DNA of 64,000 bases from Rugamonas sp. (GTDB taxonomy: Bacteria > Pseudomonadota > Gammaproteobacteria > Burkholderiales > Burkholderiaceae_D): NCBI RefSeq assembly GCF_025354735.1, contig NZ_JANXMI010000312.1, positions 1 through 64,000 on the forward strand. The letters are read 5' to 3'. The notes beneath the pieces were generated by a model, which worked only from the letters and a program-made list of their open reading frames with translations, did not search any database and was not told the DNA's origin. A program made the translations under genes and the position numbers. Shown one piece after another: positions 55,164 to 62,762 of this stretch. Every line of letters starts with the position of its first letter. Within the stretch, counting starts at the first letter, position 1.

Positions 55164-56035
55164 CTCCACACACCCGGCGCGGATCGATCTGGCAATATAT
55201 TCCCTTAGTCACTCAGAACGTATTCCATTTCAGAAATCCTGATGAGGATGAGAACAGCGTACCTGCCTTGATCTTAGCTGCAGACTTACCTGAGCTTCTG
55301 TTTTCCATCATTTATAACATAAAGACTGCGGAAGATAGGGTGCGGTACCAGCGGATTTCTCCAACGGCTATCGACTCACTAACATATAAGGTTGCATCAC
55401 TAATTGATCAGGGCCGGCTCGCGGTCTACCTCCGCGACACACGTATGCGTGTGGACGAGTATACACCCGAACATGAATCGGATGTTTTCCTAGTAAGACT
55501 GGATGACGTCGAACGTATTTGTTCCACTGAAGGTATAGAGATTTCTCACAATATCGCGACAGGCCGCGCGACGATTGATTACTCCCAAATAGCCGAATTC
55601 ATCGGCCAAGACGACCTCGTAGACGACCCGTTATTCACGAACTTTTCTGAAAACAATCATTCATTGAAATATGAATCAAACATCTCACAAGAAGAACAAA
55701 TATTTAATACGCTGGATTTTGCAAAAAAAGTAAGCTTCGAAAAATCGCGGACGACAGCAGAAGCGCGGGCGACAGCAGAAGAGGATGATGATAAACCCTT
55801 GGGAACTCGTGAGCGAAACAATGTTTTTAGAGCATTCGCAGGGGTCTGCGACATCGCCGGCATAGACTACAACCATGCCTCAGCCGCTGCGGCGACGATC
55901 GTCAAAAAAACTCAACTTCGCGGCCAGACAGTGTGCGAAACCACTATTGAAAAAATGTTAAAAGAGATACCAAAAGCATTGAGAAAAAAGCCGAAACCTA
56001 AAAAAACCCGAGTAGCTGCCGACGATACTGAGTAG
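55160..56035 (+). CDS. Hypothetical protein of the island, 291 aa
   Basis: This protein is not recognised. It is soluble, with an acidic middle (NPDEDENSVPALILAADLPELL near the start) and a low-complexity hinge (SRTTAEARATAEEDDDKP near 198-215). A C-terminal helical block (RERNNVFRAFAGVCDIAGIDYNHA, then TVCETTIEKMLKEIPKAL) precedes a basic tail KKPKPKKTRV. The C-terminal block could be DNA-binding, but this is only a guess from charge. It is translationally coupled to int and followed by AlpA. Confidence 0.75.
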   Translation: MTPHTRRGSIWQYIPLVTQNVFHFRNPDEDENSVPALILAADLPELLFSIIYNIKTAEDRVRYQRISPTAIDSLTYKVASLIDQGRLAVYLRDTRMRVDEYTPEHESDVFLVRLDDVERICSTEGIEISHNIATGRATIDYSQIAEFIGQDDLVDDPLFTNFSENNHSLKYESNISQEEQIFNTLDFAKKVSFEKSRTTAEARATAEEDDDKPLGTRERNNVFRAFAGVCDIAGIDYNHASAAAATIVKKTQLRGQTVCETTIEKMLKEIPKALRKKPKPKKTRVAADDTE

Positions 56036-56107
56036 TTGCCTATACTGATTAAAAAAAAAGGAGATAGTCTTCCCATCGCGCTATGGCGTATCACCAAGGG
56101 GGAAGAG

Positions 56108-56314
56108 ATGTCAAAGAGAGTCATTAGGATTAGTCAGCTCGCCAGCACTCCTGGCAAACCAGGCCTGCTGCCCGTCAGCCCAGCGACTATATGGCGTTGG
56201 GTACGTGCGGAGACGTTCCCACGTCCTTTTAAACTAAGCCAGTCCGTGACGGTCTGGGACTATTCGCAAGTTGAAGATTTCATTGCAAGACTGGCGGAAG
56301 GCGGCATTGAATGA
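56108..56314 (+). CDS. AlpA-family helix-turn-helix regulator
   Basis: This 68-residue protein, starting at ATG 56108 after GGGGGAAGAG, has the AlpA/MerR-like HTH RISQLASTPGKPGLLPVSPATIWRWVRAETFP, with an extended wing, and the closing VWDYSQVEDFIARLAEG. Such proteins control excision and integrase expression in P4-type islands. The stop overlaps the next gene by ATGA. Confidence 0.88.
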   Translation: MSKRVIRISQLASTPGKPGLLPVSPATIWRWVRAETFPRPFKLSQSVTVWDYSQVEDFIARLAEGGIE

Positions 56315-56730
56315 GCATTCAAAATCTCTTACTGAACCTGCAGCAAGTGAAGAAGAGAGGCAGAGACAAGTGGCAAGCGTGCTGCCCTGCTCATGACGAC
56401 ATACACCCGTCTTTGGCAATCAGGGAGCTAGATGATGGGCGGATCCTTTTGCACTGTTTCGCAGGGTGCGGCGCCGCCGAGGTTCTCGGCGCTATCGATA
56501 TGAATTTTTCCGATCTGTATCCAAAGCCCATCGGTGGAAATTTTTTACAGGGAACTCGGCGGCAATTCAGTGCTAGTGATGTGTTAGTAGGCATTGCATT
56601 TGAAACCCTTGTCGCTTGGCATTTTGCGAAACAACTTGCATCTAATCACGAGCTGTCGGACTTGGAACGCGAGAGGTTATTGACTTGTGCTCGCCGGCTG
56701 CAAAACGGAATGGAGGCCGCTCTTGGATAG
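56311..56730 (+). CDS. CHC2 zinc-finger protein (primase-like N-terminal module)
   Basis: This protein of 139 residues is a stand-alone DNA-primase-type zinc finger: WQACCPAHDD with Cys25/His28 and LLHCFAGC with Cys49/Cys53, separated by the HPSLAIRELDDGRILL strand. This is the N-terminal module of island and phage primases (CPAHDD...LLHCxAGC). No Toprim domain follows. The next gene encodes a RepA-type ATPase, so the two probably work together in replication of the element. Confidence 0.85.
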   Translation: MSIQNLLLNLQQVKKRGRDKWQACCPAHDDIHPSLAIRELDDGRILLHCFAGCGAAEVLGAIDMNFSDLYPKPIGGNFLQGTRRQFSASDVLVGIAFETLVAWHFAKQLASNHELSDLERERLLTCARRLQNGMEAALG

Positions 56731-58090
56731 ATCGATGGATGCGGGCTCTACTCAATTAGATACCATTGCGCTGACGAAGGACACCTCTCGCAATGCGCGA
56801 GTAGTTAGATCCGTGGAGGCCGGGCTATCTCTGCTAGACGCGATGAATTCGGACGAGCAAGCCGTGCCGAATCGTGTCGTGAGATCTGCCAGTTCGGAGG
56901 ATCCTTCACCTGTTCACAGAAGCACGTCACCCAAGCCAACGGACGAACTCGGCGGGGTTCGAGTGGTCAATCTTCGTTGTGGCAGTCAAATCGTTCCGAT
57001 GCCCATAACTTGGCTATGGGACGGCTGGCTTCCGGCTGGGAAGTTGACAATCTTAGCCGGCGCCGCCGGCACGGGTAAGACCACGCTGGCACTTGGCCTT
57101 GCCGCCGCTTTGACCTCGCAAGGAAATTGGCCCGATGGGAAGCGCTGCGGCAAGAGTGGCAACATCCTTATTTGGTCGAGCGAAGATAATGCCGACGACA
57201 CGCTCGTCCCGCGGTTGTTGGCATCCGGCGCGGACATGGCCCGCTGTCATTTCATCGATGGCATTACGCTGGATAACGAAAGAATCCCTTTCGATCCCGC
57301 TCATGATATCCATGAACTATACAAAGCTGTCGAAAAAATTGGAGGCGTTTCTTTACTCATCATCGATCCTATCGTATCCGCAGTGTCTGGTGACATGCAT
57401 CGCGCCAATGACGTGCGTCGCGCTCTGCAAGCCGTGGTCGACTTCGCAGAGACACACAACTGCGCAGTTATCGGCATCACCCACTTTGCAAAAGGCGGCG
57501 CAGGTAAGGCTCCCGCAGACCGCGTCATCGGATCCCAAGCATTCGGCGCACTCGCACGCATGGTCCTAGTGGCGGCCAAAGAGGAAGGCGGCTCTCGACG
57601 GGTCTTGGCACGAGCCAAGTCAAACATAGCACCGGACGACGGAGGCATTGCCTATGCAATCGAGCTGTCGCCCATCATCAATGGCATCGAGGCCACCCAC
57701 GCAGTATGGGAAGGCACAATTGAAGGGACCGCGAGAGAAATTTTAGGTAACGTCGAGCACGACGATAGCTGTGAAGAATCGGGTGCTGCTGGTCTGGAGA
57801 ACTTGCTAATCGATCTTTTATCGGATCACGGTGGAAGAATGCCCGCCAAAATGGTAAAGGCTGAAGTAAGCGATGCGGGATATTCATGGACTGCAGCCAA
57901 CCGCGCAAAATCAAAAATTGGCATCGAGTCTTCCAAAGAACTGGGAACCAAGACGGGCGGATGGTACTGGTATTTGCCCAAGATACTAACTACAAGAATT
58001 CAGAAAATTGACAACAAACCAGAAGAATCCAGGCGTTTTTCTTTGGAATCTTGTGTTTCTTCTGATTGTCCTGCGATATTTTCCCCGTAG
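56723..58090 (+). CDS. RepA-like AAA/RecA-fold ATPase
   Basis: From the TTG at 56723 (GGAGG six bases upstream; GTG at 56687 or ATG at 56735 are alternatives) the protein has about 455 residues. After a disordered N-terminus, the RecA-like domain shows Walker A GAAGTGKTTL (113-122), SSEDNADDTLVPRL, Walker B SLLIIDPI and ITHFAKGG, which are the hallmarks of AAA_25/RepA-type helicase-like ATPases of plasmids and islands. The C-terminal part (DLLSDHGGRMPAKMVKAEV) looks like a winged helix. It is the probable replication protein of the element. Confidence 0.85.
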   Translation: MDRSMDAGSTQLDTIALTKDTSRNARVVRSVEAGLSLLDAMNSDEQAVPNRVVRSASSEDPSPVHRSTSPKPTDELGGVRVVNLRCGSQIVPMPITWLWDGWLPAGKLTILAGAAGTGKTTLALGLAAALTSQGNWPDGKRCGKSGNILIWSSEDNADDTLVPRLLASGADMARCHFIDGITLDNERIPFDPAHDIHELYKAVEKIGGVSLLIIDPIVSAVSGDMHRANDVRRALQAVVDFAETHNCAVIGITHFAKGGAGKAPADRVIGSQAFGALARMVLVAAKEEGGSRRVLARAKSNIAPDDGGIAYAIELSPIINGIEATHAVWEGTIEGTAREILGNVEHDDSCEESGAAGLENLLIDLLSDHGGRMPAKMVKAEVSDAGYSWTAANRAKSKIGIESSKELGTKTGGWYWYLPKILTTRIQKIDNKPEESRRFSLESCVSSDCPAIFSP

Positions 58091-58367
58091 TCTTAACACC
58101 CAAGTCCGCGCCCAATTTTGAGCAGGCATAGCTTTCCTCGTTGTGACTACCCCGGTCCGCTAATGTCTGGGGCCGGTCGCTCTGGAAGAGCGCCGGAGAC
58201 GCCGGGGGTGTCGCCCTGAACGGGCGCCAGGCCGCTAAAGTGAAAAATCGGCCCGCCGGTGCGCCCCCTTCGGGAGGGCAAGCGCCTGCACCCGGCGCAT
58301 AATATGAGTCGCCACCCGTTTGACGACGTTGACCACCTCTTTGCGGTGTATAGACGCTACTCGCCAT
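57990..58367 (-). CDS. Possible Ash-like (phage_ASH/Icd-type) ORF, 125 aa
   Basis: The open frame on the left strand reads MASSVYTPQRGGQRRQTGGD, then GGAPAGRFFTLAAWRPFRAT and SHNEESYACSKLGADLGV. The last segment resembles the conserved block of Ash/Icd-like proteins carried by P4-type elements (recalled, not searched). It has no ribosome site and overlaps the 3' end of the RepA gene by 101 bases. It also covers a highly structured GC-rich stretch, so it may instead be a shadow of a structured RNA. Confidence 0.35.
   Translation of the reverse strand: MASSVYTPQRGGQRRQTGGDSYYAPGAGACPPEGGAPAGRFFTLAAWRPFRATPPASPALFQSDRPQTLADRGSHNEESYACSKLGADLGVKTTGKISQDNQKKHKIPKKNAWILLVCCQFSEFL
58160..58303. other. 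GC-rich structured non-coding stretch after the RepA gene
   Basis: A 144-base GC-rich block stands out in an AT-richer element. Hairpins include CGCCC / GGGCG near 58212-58226 and a TTCG tetraloop stem with one bulged A at 58263-58279, nested in a wider GCCGGTGCGC / GCGCCTGCACCCGGC pairing. Position between replication gene and repressor resembles the immunity RNA region of P4. Confidence 0.45.
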
Positions 58368-58426
58368 AGTGGCAAGTTAGCGCTGGCGCGAGTGGGCAAG
58401 TGTTTCAGAGGCGGATGGAAGGAGGG

Positions 58427-58732
58427 TCATTCCTTAGCGGTCTTGAGAATGGCAGCTTTTTTGCGTGCGCTCGCGCGGTGGTATGCAACCATCAGCTCAG
58501 CCAGGCGATCGTCCTCCGTGTAAAAGTACGCCGTCGGAACGTTCAAAATTTCGGCTAACCGCTGGGCAATCAGGAAGTCGGCTTTATGCACACCCAATTC
58601 GTAGCGGTTCACTCGTGTGCTCGCCACGAACTGGTCCAGACCAGCCTGAATACCAAGTGTTTTTTGTGATAGTCCAGCTGCAGTACGAATTTCCTTTAAC
58701 CTGTGCCCCCAAAGCTCATTGGCATTCGCCAT
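58427..58732 (-). CDS. XRE-family repressor
   Basis: This 101-residue DNA-binding protein has the Cro/CI-type HTH (LKEIRTAAGLSQKTLGIQAGLDQ then RVNRYELGVHKADF) at residues 11-55 and a short C-terminal helix. It is divergent from the CAP-domain lipoprotein gene, and the spacer carries ACTACG inverted half-sites that are likely its operators. It probably controls itself and that gene. Confidence 0.9.
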   Translation of the reverse strand: MANANELWGHRLKEIRTAAGLSQKTLGIQAGLDQFVASTRVNRYELGVHKADFLIAQRLAEILNVPTAYFYTEDDRLAELMVAYHRASARKKAAILKTAKE

Positions 58733-58735
58733 TTT

Positions 58736-58806
58736 GTAGTTCCTCGAAGTTTCGGAACTACGAGAATCGTTACTTACATGATTTCACGATACTACGTATG
58801 TCGTAG
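58736..58806. promoter_or_regulatory. Candidate operators in the XRE/lipoprotein spacer
   Basis: GTAGTTCC (58736-58743) and GGAACTAC (58754-58761) form an 8-bp inverted repeat with a 10-base centre. CTACG / CGTAG (58792-58796, 58802-58806) forms a second dyad 5 bases apart. All share the ACTACG half-site. The position between divergent starts fits repressor binding. Confidence 0.6.
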
Positions 58807-58860
58807 CTCGTGCTAATATGCAACTTAGCAAACCTACTTTCAAATTAAGGAAGCAAAGTC

Positions 58861-59907
58861 TTGAAACTGAAATTGACAATGACGATTATTTTCGCGGCAT
58901 CGCTGTCCGCGTGCGGTGGCGGTAGTGGTGGCCCATCGGGTCAAGTCGCGGCAGCGCCGCCAGTAACCACACCTGTTGTCACTCCTCCCACCGTAACGCC
59001 AGGTGATCTGCAAACGACAGTGCCGGTCCTAACCTACGCCTCAGATTCCCCTGAATTCCAGTTCGTCTCAGCGCTCAATGACTTTCGCTCCAACCTGGGC
59101 CTGGGCCTGTTGGCGCAGAATCCGCTGCTCGATACGGCGGCATCGAATCACTTGCACTACGTGATAATCAACGATATCAACAATGGCGGGACAGTCGATA
59201 TGTCGGCGATTAACACGACGTACAGCCGTCCGCAGTTTCATATCGAAGACGCCACCAAACCATTGTTCACTGGAGTACAGGAAATTGATCGTGCGCAGCA
59301 TGCTGGTTACGCAGGCGCATATGTTGGTGAAGAAGGCGCCTTCGGAGGCAATCAGGGTATTCTGGCTGCCTTCAACTCCCTAGTGGCTACCGTGTACCAC
59401 CGAACGGGCCTGATGTATCAATTCCCGCGCGAGATCGGCGTAGCAGTCGGGGCCGATGCGTCGCAAACAGTAGTGATGGAGTTAGGCTACCAGTCCAATG
59501 TACAACCTCAGTTCAACGCCAGCGATTTCCTAGGTACCTACCCGGCAGACAAACAGACGGCCGTTCCCTTGCATGCGGGGGTGGAAACGCCCAATCCATT
59601 CCCTGATCTGTCGACATCAAATGCAGACTTTCCGACCAAAACCAGTTTCCCGATATGCGTGGCGATCAAAGAAGGGCAGACGTTAACTGTGAATAGCTTC
59701 ACCGTTACCGAAGCGGGCCAGGCAATGCCGTTGGAGGCCCGCCTGATGACGAAAGCAAATGATCCCAATGCATACCTTGCGTCGAATATTGCCTTTATCA
59801 TTGGCAAGATCCCGTTCAAAACTAATACGACCTACAACGTAGTTTTTTCCGGTAATGCCGGCGCCACCACAGTCAGTAAGACATGGAGTTTCACCACGGG
59901 TAGCTAG
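58861..59907 (+). CDS. CAP-domain lipoprotein
   Basis: This protein of 348 residues begins at TTG with a lipobox LSAC (15-18), so it is exported and lipidated. A Pro/Thr linker follows, then a CAP/SCP domain from about 65 to 190 (FVSALNDFRSNLGLGLLAQNPLLDTAASNHLHYV, HIEDATKPLFTG, VYHRTGLMYQFPREIG). A C-terminal beta domain, about 230-348, ends WSFTTGS. CAP proteins have varied secreted roles; none is established here. It faces the XRE repressor and is followed by a small membrane protein. Confidence 0.85.
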   Translation: MKLKLTMTIIFAASLSACGGGSGGPSGQVAAAPPVTTPVVTPPTVTPGDLQTTVPVLTYASDSPEFQFVSALNDFRSNLGLGLLAQNPLLDTAASNHLHYVIINDINNGGTVDMSAINTTYSRPQFHIEDATKPLFTGVQEIDRAQHAGYAGAYVGEEGAFGGNQGILAAFNSLVATVYHRTGLMYQFPREIGVAVGADASQTVVMELGYQSNVQPQFNASDFLGTYPADKQTAVPLHAGVETPNPFPDLSTSNADFPTKTSFPICVAIKEGQTLTVNSFTVTEAGQAMPLEARLMTKANDPNAYLASNIAFIIGKIPFKTNTTYNVVFSGNAGATTVSKTWSFTTGS

Positions 59908-59935
59908 CCCAAACTTGAAATTGAGGAAAAATGAT

Positions 59936-60286
59936 ATGAACGAATATGCTATTGCAACCCAACTAGCCATTACATTGGCTGCCTTGACATCTATTCTTGC
60001 GGTGTCTATCCGATTGGTTCTTTCAAAGTATCGGCCGTCAAGTTACTCAACGGACTTTTCAATTGAAATATATGAACACCAGAGAATAGATGTGAAAAAT
60101 TACGAAATAAGCCGCGCAACTGGACACATCGCGCAGTACACCAAGCCAAATTTCAAAAAAAATAACTTAGAAGAAGACCAGATTTCGAGATCTTTTAAAA
60201 TCGACACCATGGTCCCACTTGATGATCTTGCGACTGAAATGGGCTTGCACGCTGCTGGCTTAGCCAATAGTTACTTCATAGAATAA
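59936..60286 (+). CDS. Small single-TM protein, 116 aa
   Basis: From the ATG at 59936 (TTGAGGAAAA upstream) the protein has one N-terminal TM helix (IATQLAITLAALTSILAVSIRLVL, about 6-29). An AT-rich, charged cytoplasmic or periplasmic tail follows (FSIEIYEHQRIDVKNYEISRATG). Not recognised. It starts 28 bases after the lipoprotein stop and is likely co-expressed with it. Confidence 0.7.
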   Translation: MNEYAIATQLAITLAALTSILAVSIRLVLSKYRPSSYSTDFSIEIYEHQRIDVKNYEISRATGHIAQYTKPNFKKNNLEEDQISRSFKIDTMVPLDDLATEMGLHAAGLANSYFIE

Positions 60287-60330
60287 AAACAATACCGTCC
60301 ATGACAACGATGTGACTGATGGAGATTTGA

Positions 60331-60477
60331 ATGATCAATAAACTACTAAAGGACATTTTTCTGGAAGTGAAAAAACAGAGTTTGAAGGAAAGTCTTCAAA
60401 TTTACTTTGAGCCTGTATTTTTTTGTTTTAAATTAATGAAATTATTTCTTTTAAAGTTATACAAAATTCTCACTTGA
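60331..60477 (+). CDS. Small ORF, 48 aa, basic and hydrophobic
   Basis: ATG at 60331 follows GGAG by six bases and encodes MINKLLKDIFLEVKKQSLKE, then a hydrophobic FFCFKLMKLFLLKLYKIL tail. It overlaps the 3' end of the convergent gene by 21 bases. The composition could be a membrane-active peptide; it could also be spurious. Confidence 0.35.
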   Translation: MINKLLKDIFLEVKKQSLKESLQIYFEPVFFCFKLMKLFLLKLYKILT

Positions 60478-61320
60478 CTCTTGGAAATACGCATCTGAAT
60501 AAAAAATATCTGTTATAATTTTTTTATCATAATCCCATATGCTGATCACAATCTTGAGATCGAAAATTTCTCGTTCGTGATTTCTAAGTTCGCACCACCG
60601 TTTTGAATTAACATCCCGAAACCATGGTGTGAGGCCAAAATGCTTAGCACGTTGCATTTCTTCGGAAAATCGAGCAGCCAATTTTCGACTTTCAAAGACC
60701 AAAAAATTCTCAATGCCATTGCGCTCGAAATATTCTAGTTTTTTAAAGAATTGATAATTTTCCTGTGCGCTAGATTTTCGAGTACGTTCCACTTCAATAT
60801 TTAACAATACATTATCATCGGACATTATAGAAATATCAGGACGAGTGTATTCATCATAGATAAATCCACGCATTACTCGATCTGTCCAAATTTCAAGCTT
60901 ACTTTGCCTAATTTTCAAATCATGCCTGTTCTTCAATAACCACAAAGCAGCCCATGATGCGATAAAGTCATGGCGCGATTGCCTTGACGCCTCCCTATCA
61001 ATTCGCCGGCCTATAAAGGGATATACTTGCTTCACAGTCCGCTGCGCCTTATGCGTCAAAACTAAAATTGTTGCAGGTCTATCATCGATAATGGCGAGTT
61101 TCGAGATGAACCATTTCTCATGAACCATCTGAGCTACCCAGTCGCGCTTAGATTGATCTAAATGGTAATTCACCATTTCGACTGTCGCCCATCCAAGTCT
61201 AGCAACAAACTGAATTACTGAATTAATTTTAAGCTGCCAGCGTTGCTCGGGAGTCCCAAGCCCCCATCGAGCGGCTATGGCTGCGGCGGTTCTCGGTTGT
61301 TTTATCGATTTAGGTTCCAT
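60457..61320 (-). CDS. Winged-helix/nuclease-like protein (replication-relaxation type)
   Basis: This 287-residue, AT-rich gene encodes an N-terminal winged-helix region (SVIQFVARLGWATVEMVNYH near 33-52). A central segment PDISIMSDDNVLLNIEVERT has the PD-x(n)-ExE spacing of restriction-like nuclease folds. Its layout resembles replication-relaxation family proteins of mobilisable elements, but this is from memory of architecture. Its start region faces the iteron array and hairpin-rich block, as expected for a protein acting on an origin. Confidence 0.6.
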   Translation of the reverse strand: MEPKSIKQPRTAAAIAARWGLGTPEQRWQLKINSVIQFVARLGWATVEMVNYHLDQSKRDWVAQMVHEKWFISKLAIIDDRPATILVLTHKAQRTVKQVYPFIGRRIDREASRQSRHDFIASWAALWLLKNRHDLKIRQSKLEIWTDRVMRGFIYDEYTRPDISIMSDDNVLLNIEVERTRKSSAQENYQFFKKLEYFERNGIENFLVFESRKLAARFSEEMQRAKHFGLTPWFRDVNSKRWCELRNHEREIFDLKIVISIWDYDKKIITDIFYSDAYFQESSENFV

Positions 61321-61465
61321 TTCACAATCTTAGCATTGAAGTTGTGCTTTGTGTTAGATTATGATAAATGCAACAGCATTATAATTTTGATGTTTTTTTA
61401 CATTGTTTTGAGGCTGATTTTCACAGAGCAATGCGATGATAGTTTTCAATAACCTATTCGATGGG

Positions 61466-61534
61466 GTTGTTAACAACTACATTGAGGTTGTTAACAACTA
61501 CGCCGAGGTTGTTAACAACCTCAATGTAGTTGTT
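61466..61534. repeat. Iteron-like 21-bp repeats forming a 27-bp perfect dyad
   Basis: The palindrome GTTGTTAACAAC occurs at 61466-61477, 61487-61498 and 61508-61519, exactly 21 bases apart. The segment 61472-61498 is the exact reverse complement of 61508-61534 (27 bases) around a 9-base loop. Regular spacing in phase with the helix suggests protein binding, for example by a replication initiator. Confidence 0.85.
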
Positions 61535-61648
61535 TTCGCACTTGGCTATTCCTGCGGTTCCAACGCTATGGCGCCAGTACGTTGGTAACAGTAGTTGTGA
61601 CCATTGTAATAAGATGAATAGGATCTTGATGGCATCCCTACGTCTTCA

Positions 61649-61920
61649 GTGTGTCGCGAAGCGACACACCTGCGCGGGTGAGTACTAACCGGCAAAGGCA
61701 GGCTCCGCCTGGCCGCTAGGGCGGCTTCCCTTTCCCTTTTCCGCTAGGGCGGAAATTAGCACGCACTCTTGCCTCCGGTTCGCTGCGCTCTCTCCGCGCC
61801 CCACAGGGGCTTGGCAGGTCCCCGCGAAGCGCGGGAAAGTGCCTTTTTTCCTCACTGGACGCTCGTCTAAAAAGCACTTTCCCGCGTTTCACTTGGGGAC
61901 GGGCTCCGCCCCCAAACCAG
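61649..61920. other. Hairpin-dense non-coding block (possible oriT or ori region)
   Basis: At least six stems occur in 270 bases. They include a 9-bp stem at 61649-61669, two small TAGG-loop hairpins (61712-61725, 61740-61753) and a 6-bp stem at 61821-61835. A 13-bp inverted repeat pairs CGCGGGAAAGTGC (61830-61842) with 61874-61886 and extends through T/A tracts. TTGGGG / CCCCAA closes 61893-61915. The region has no supported gene. Confidence 0.6.
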
Positions 61921-62762
61921 ACCGCGTCCTGGGGGTCGCTCTCGTCGCCGTTCGGCGCCTCATTCTGGTTCGGCTCCCCCTGCCCCGCAAGTCTTCGCTG
62001 TCGCTCGCTTGCGACGTCTTCGCTGCCGCTCGATTTTACGCGCTTCGCCGCAAAACAAATGCGATCACCCTCTTGCCGAATGCAGACTCTGGCACGGTTG
62101 ATCGCGCGTGCAAACTTCGGTTGACCGAATTGAAGGCTCTATGCTGGCAATGACGCGCGTGAGAGGGCACTGCTAAATGTCACTGTGCCGATCGGCCGTT
62201 TCCGCCCCTAAGCCGCCGCTCGCTTTGTATTATCTTTGAGCGAACAACCAATTCTTCAGCCATTGTCAGCAGTTGTCAGCCACCCTTCAAGCCATAATAT
62301 TGTCTTACTCTACGATTGGTTGCGAGGTTGACGGGCTATTTTCTCCGGAGAATCATCAAAGGTGGTAATGTGTCTACCGGATAACATGGGCTCTGCACAT
62401 GCCGAAGATCTTTGATATACACGTAGCCGTTAGACTGTGGATCCACACGTTGAATCAACGCTCTACTGCCCAAGTGTTCATTTGCACGTCGAAATGACCC
62501 AGTCCAATTGCCCCCCTCCAAGGTTTAGCACGTGCGCCCAACACTTGGAAGAATGCTCAGCATGGGTCATCCTGGGGTGCAACTATATGCCTGAGACTGA
62601 GGCAAAAATTCCTGCATATCGAAAGGCCGAATCAGCCTTTATGGCAGGAGAATTATGGTCTTTTACAGGCACCGAATGCTGCCGTTGCAGGCTGATCTTG
62701 ACAATTATCCGGCTCTGTATAGACTAAATCACGAATTGTTTTCTTGCAAAAGGAGTCGAAAG
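61921..62762. other. Intergenic region before the cytochrome P460 gene
   Basis: No gene is supported in about 840 bases. Open frames at 62437-62727 (right) and 62336-62521 (left) have mixed codon use and match nothing recognised; the left-strand one could be a decayed fragment. An AGGAG site precedes the P460 ATG. Confidence 0.5.

Noticed and set aside
61466-61534. CRISPR-like repeat array
   Set aside because: Only three short palindromic units with 9-base spacers, two of the spacers near-identical; no cas genes. Iterons or operator sites fit better.
61839-62153. 104-residue frame across the hairpin block
   Set aside because: Translation is low-complexity and follows the hairpin-rich DNA; no start signal.
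62336-62521. Short left-strand frame of 61 residues
   Set aside because: Could be a decayed gene end, but too short and unsupported to call.
62437-62727. Possible 96-residue gene before the P460 gene
   Set aside because: Cys-rich mixed sequence, no ribosome site, no recognisable domain; it also overlaps the P460 leader.
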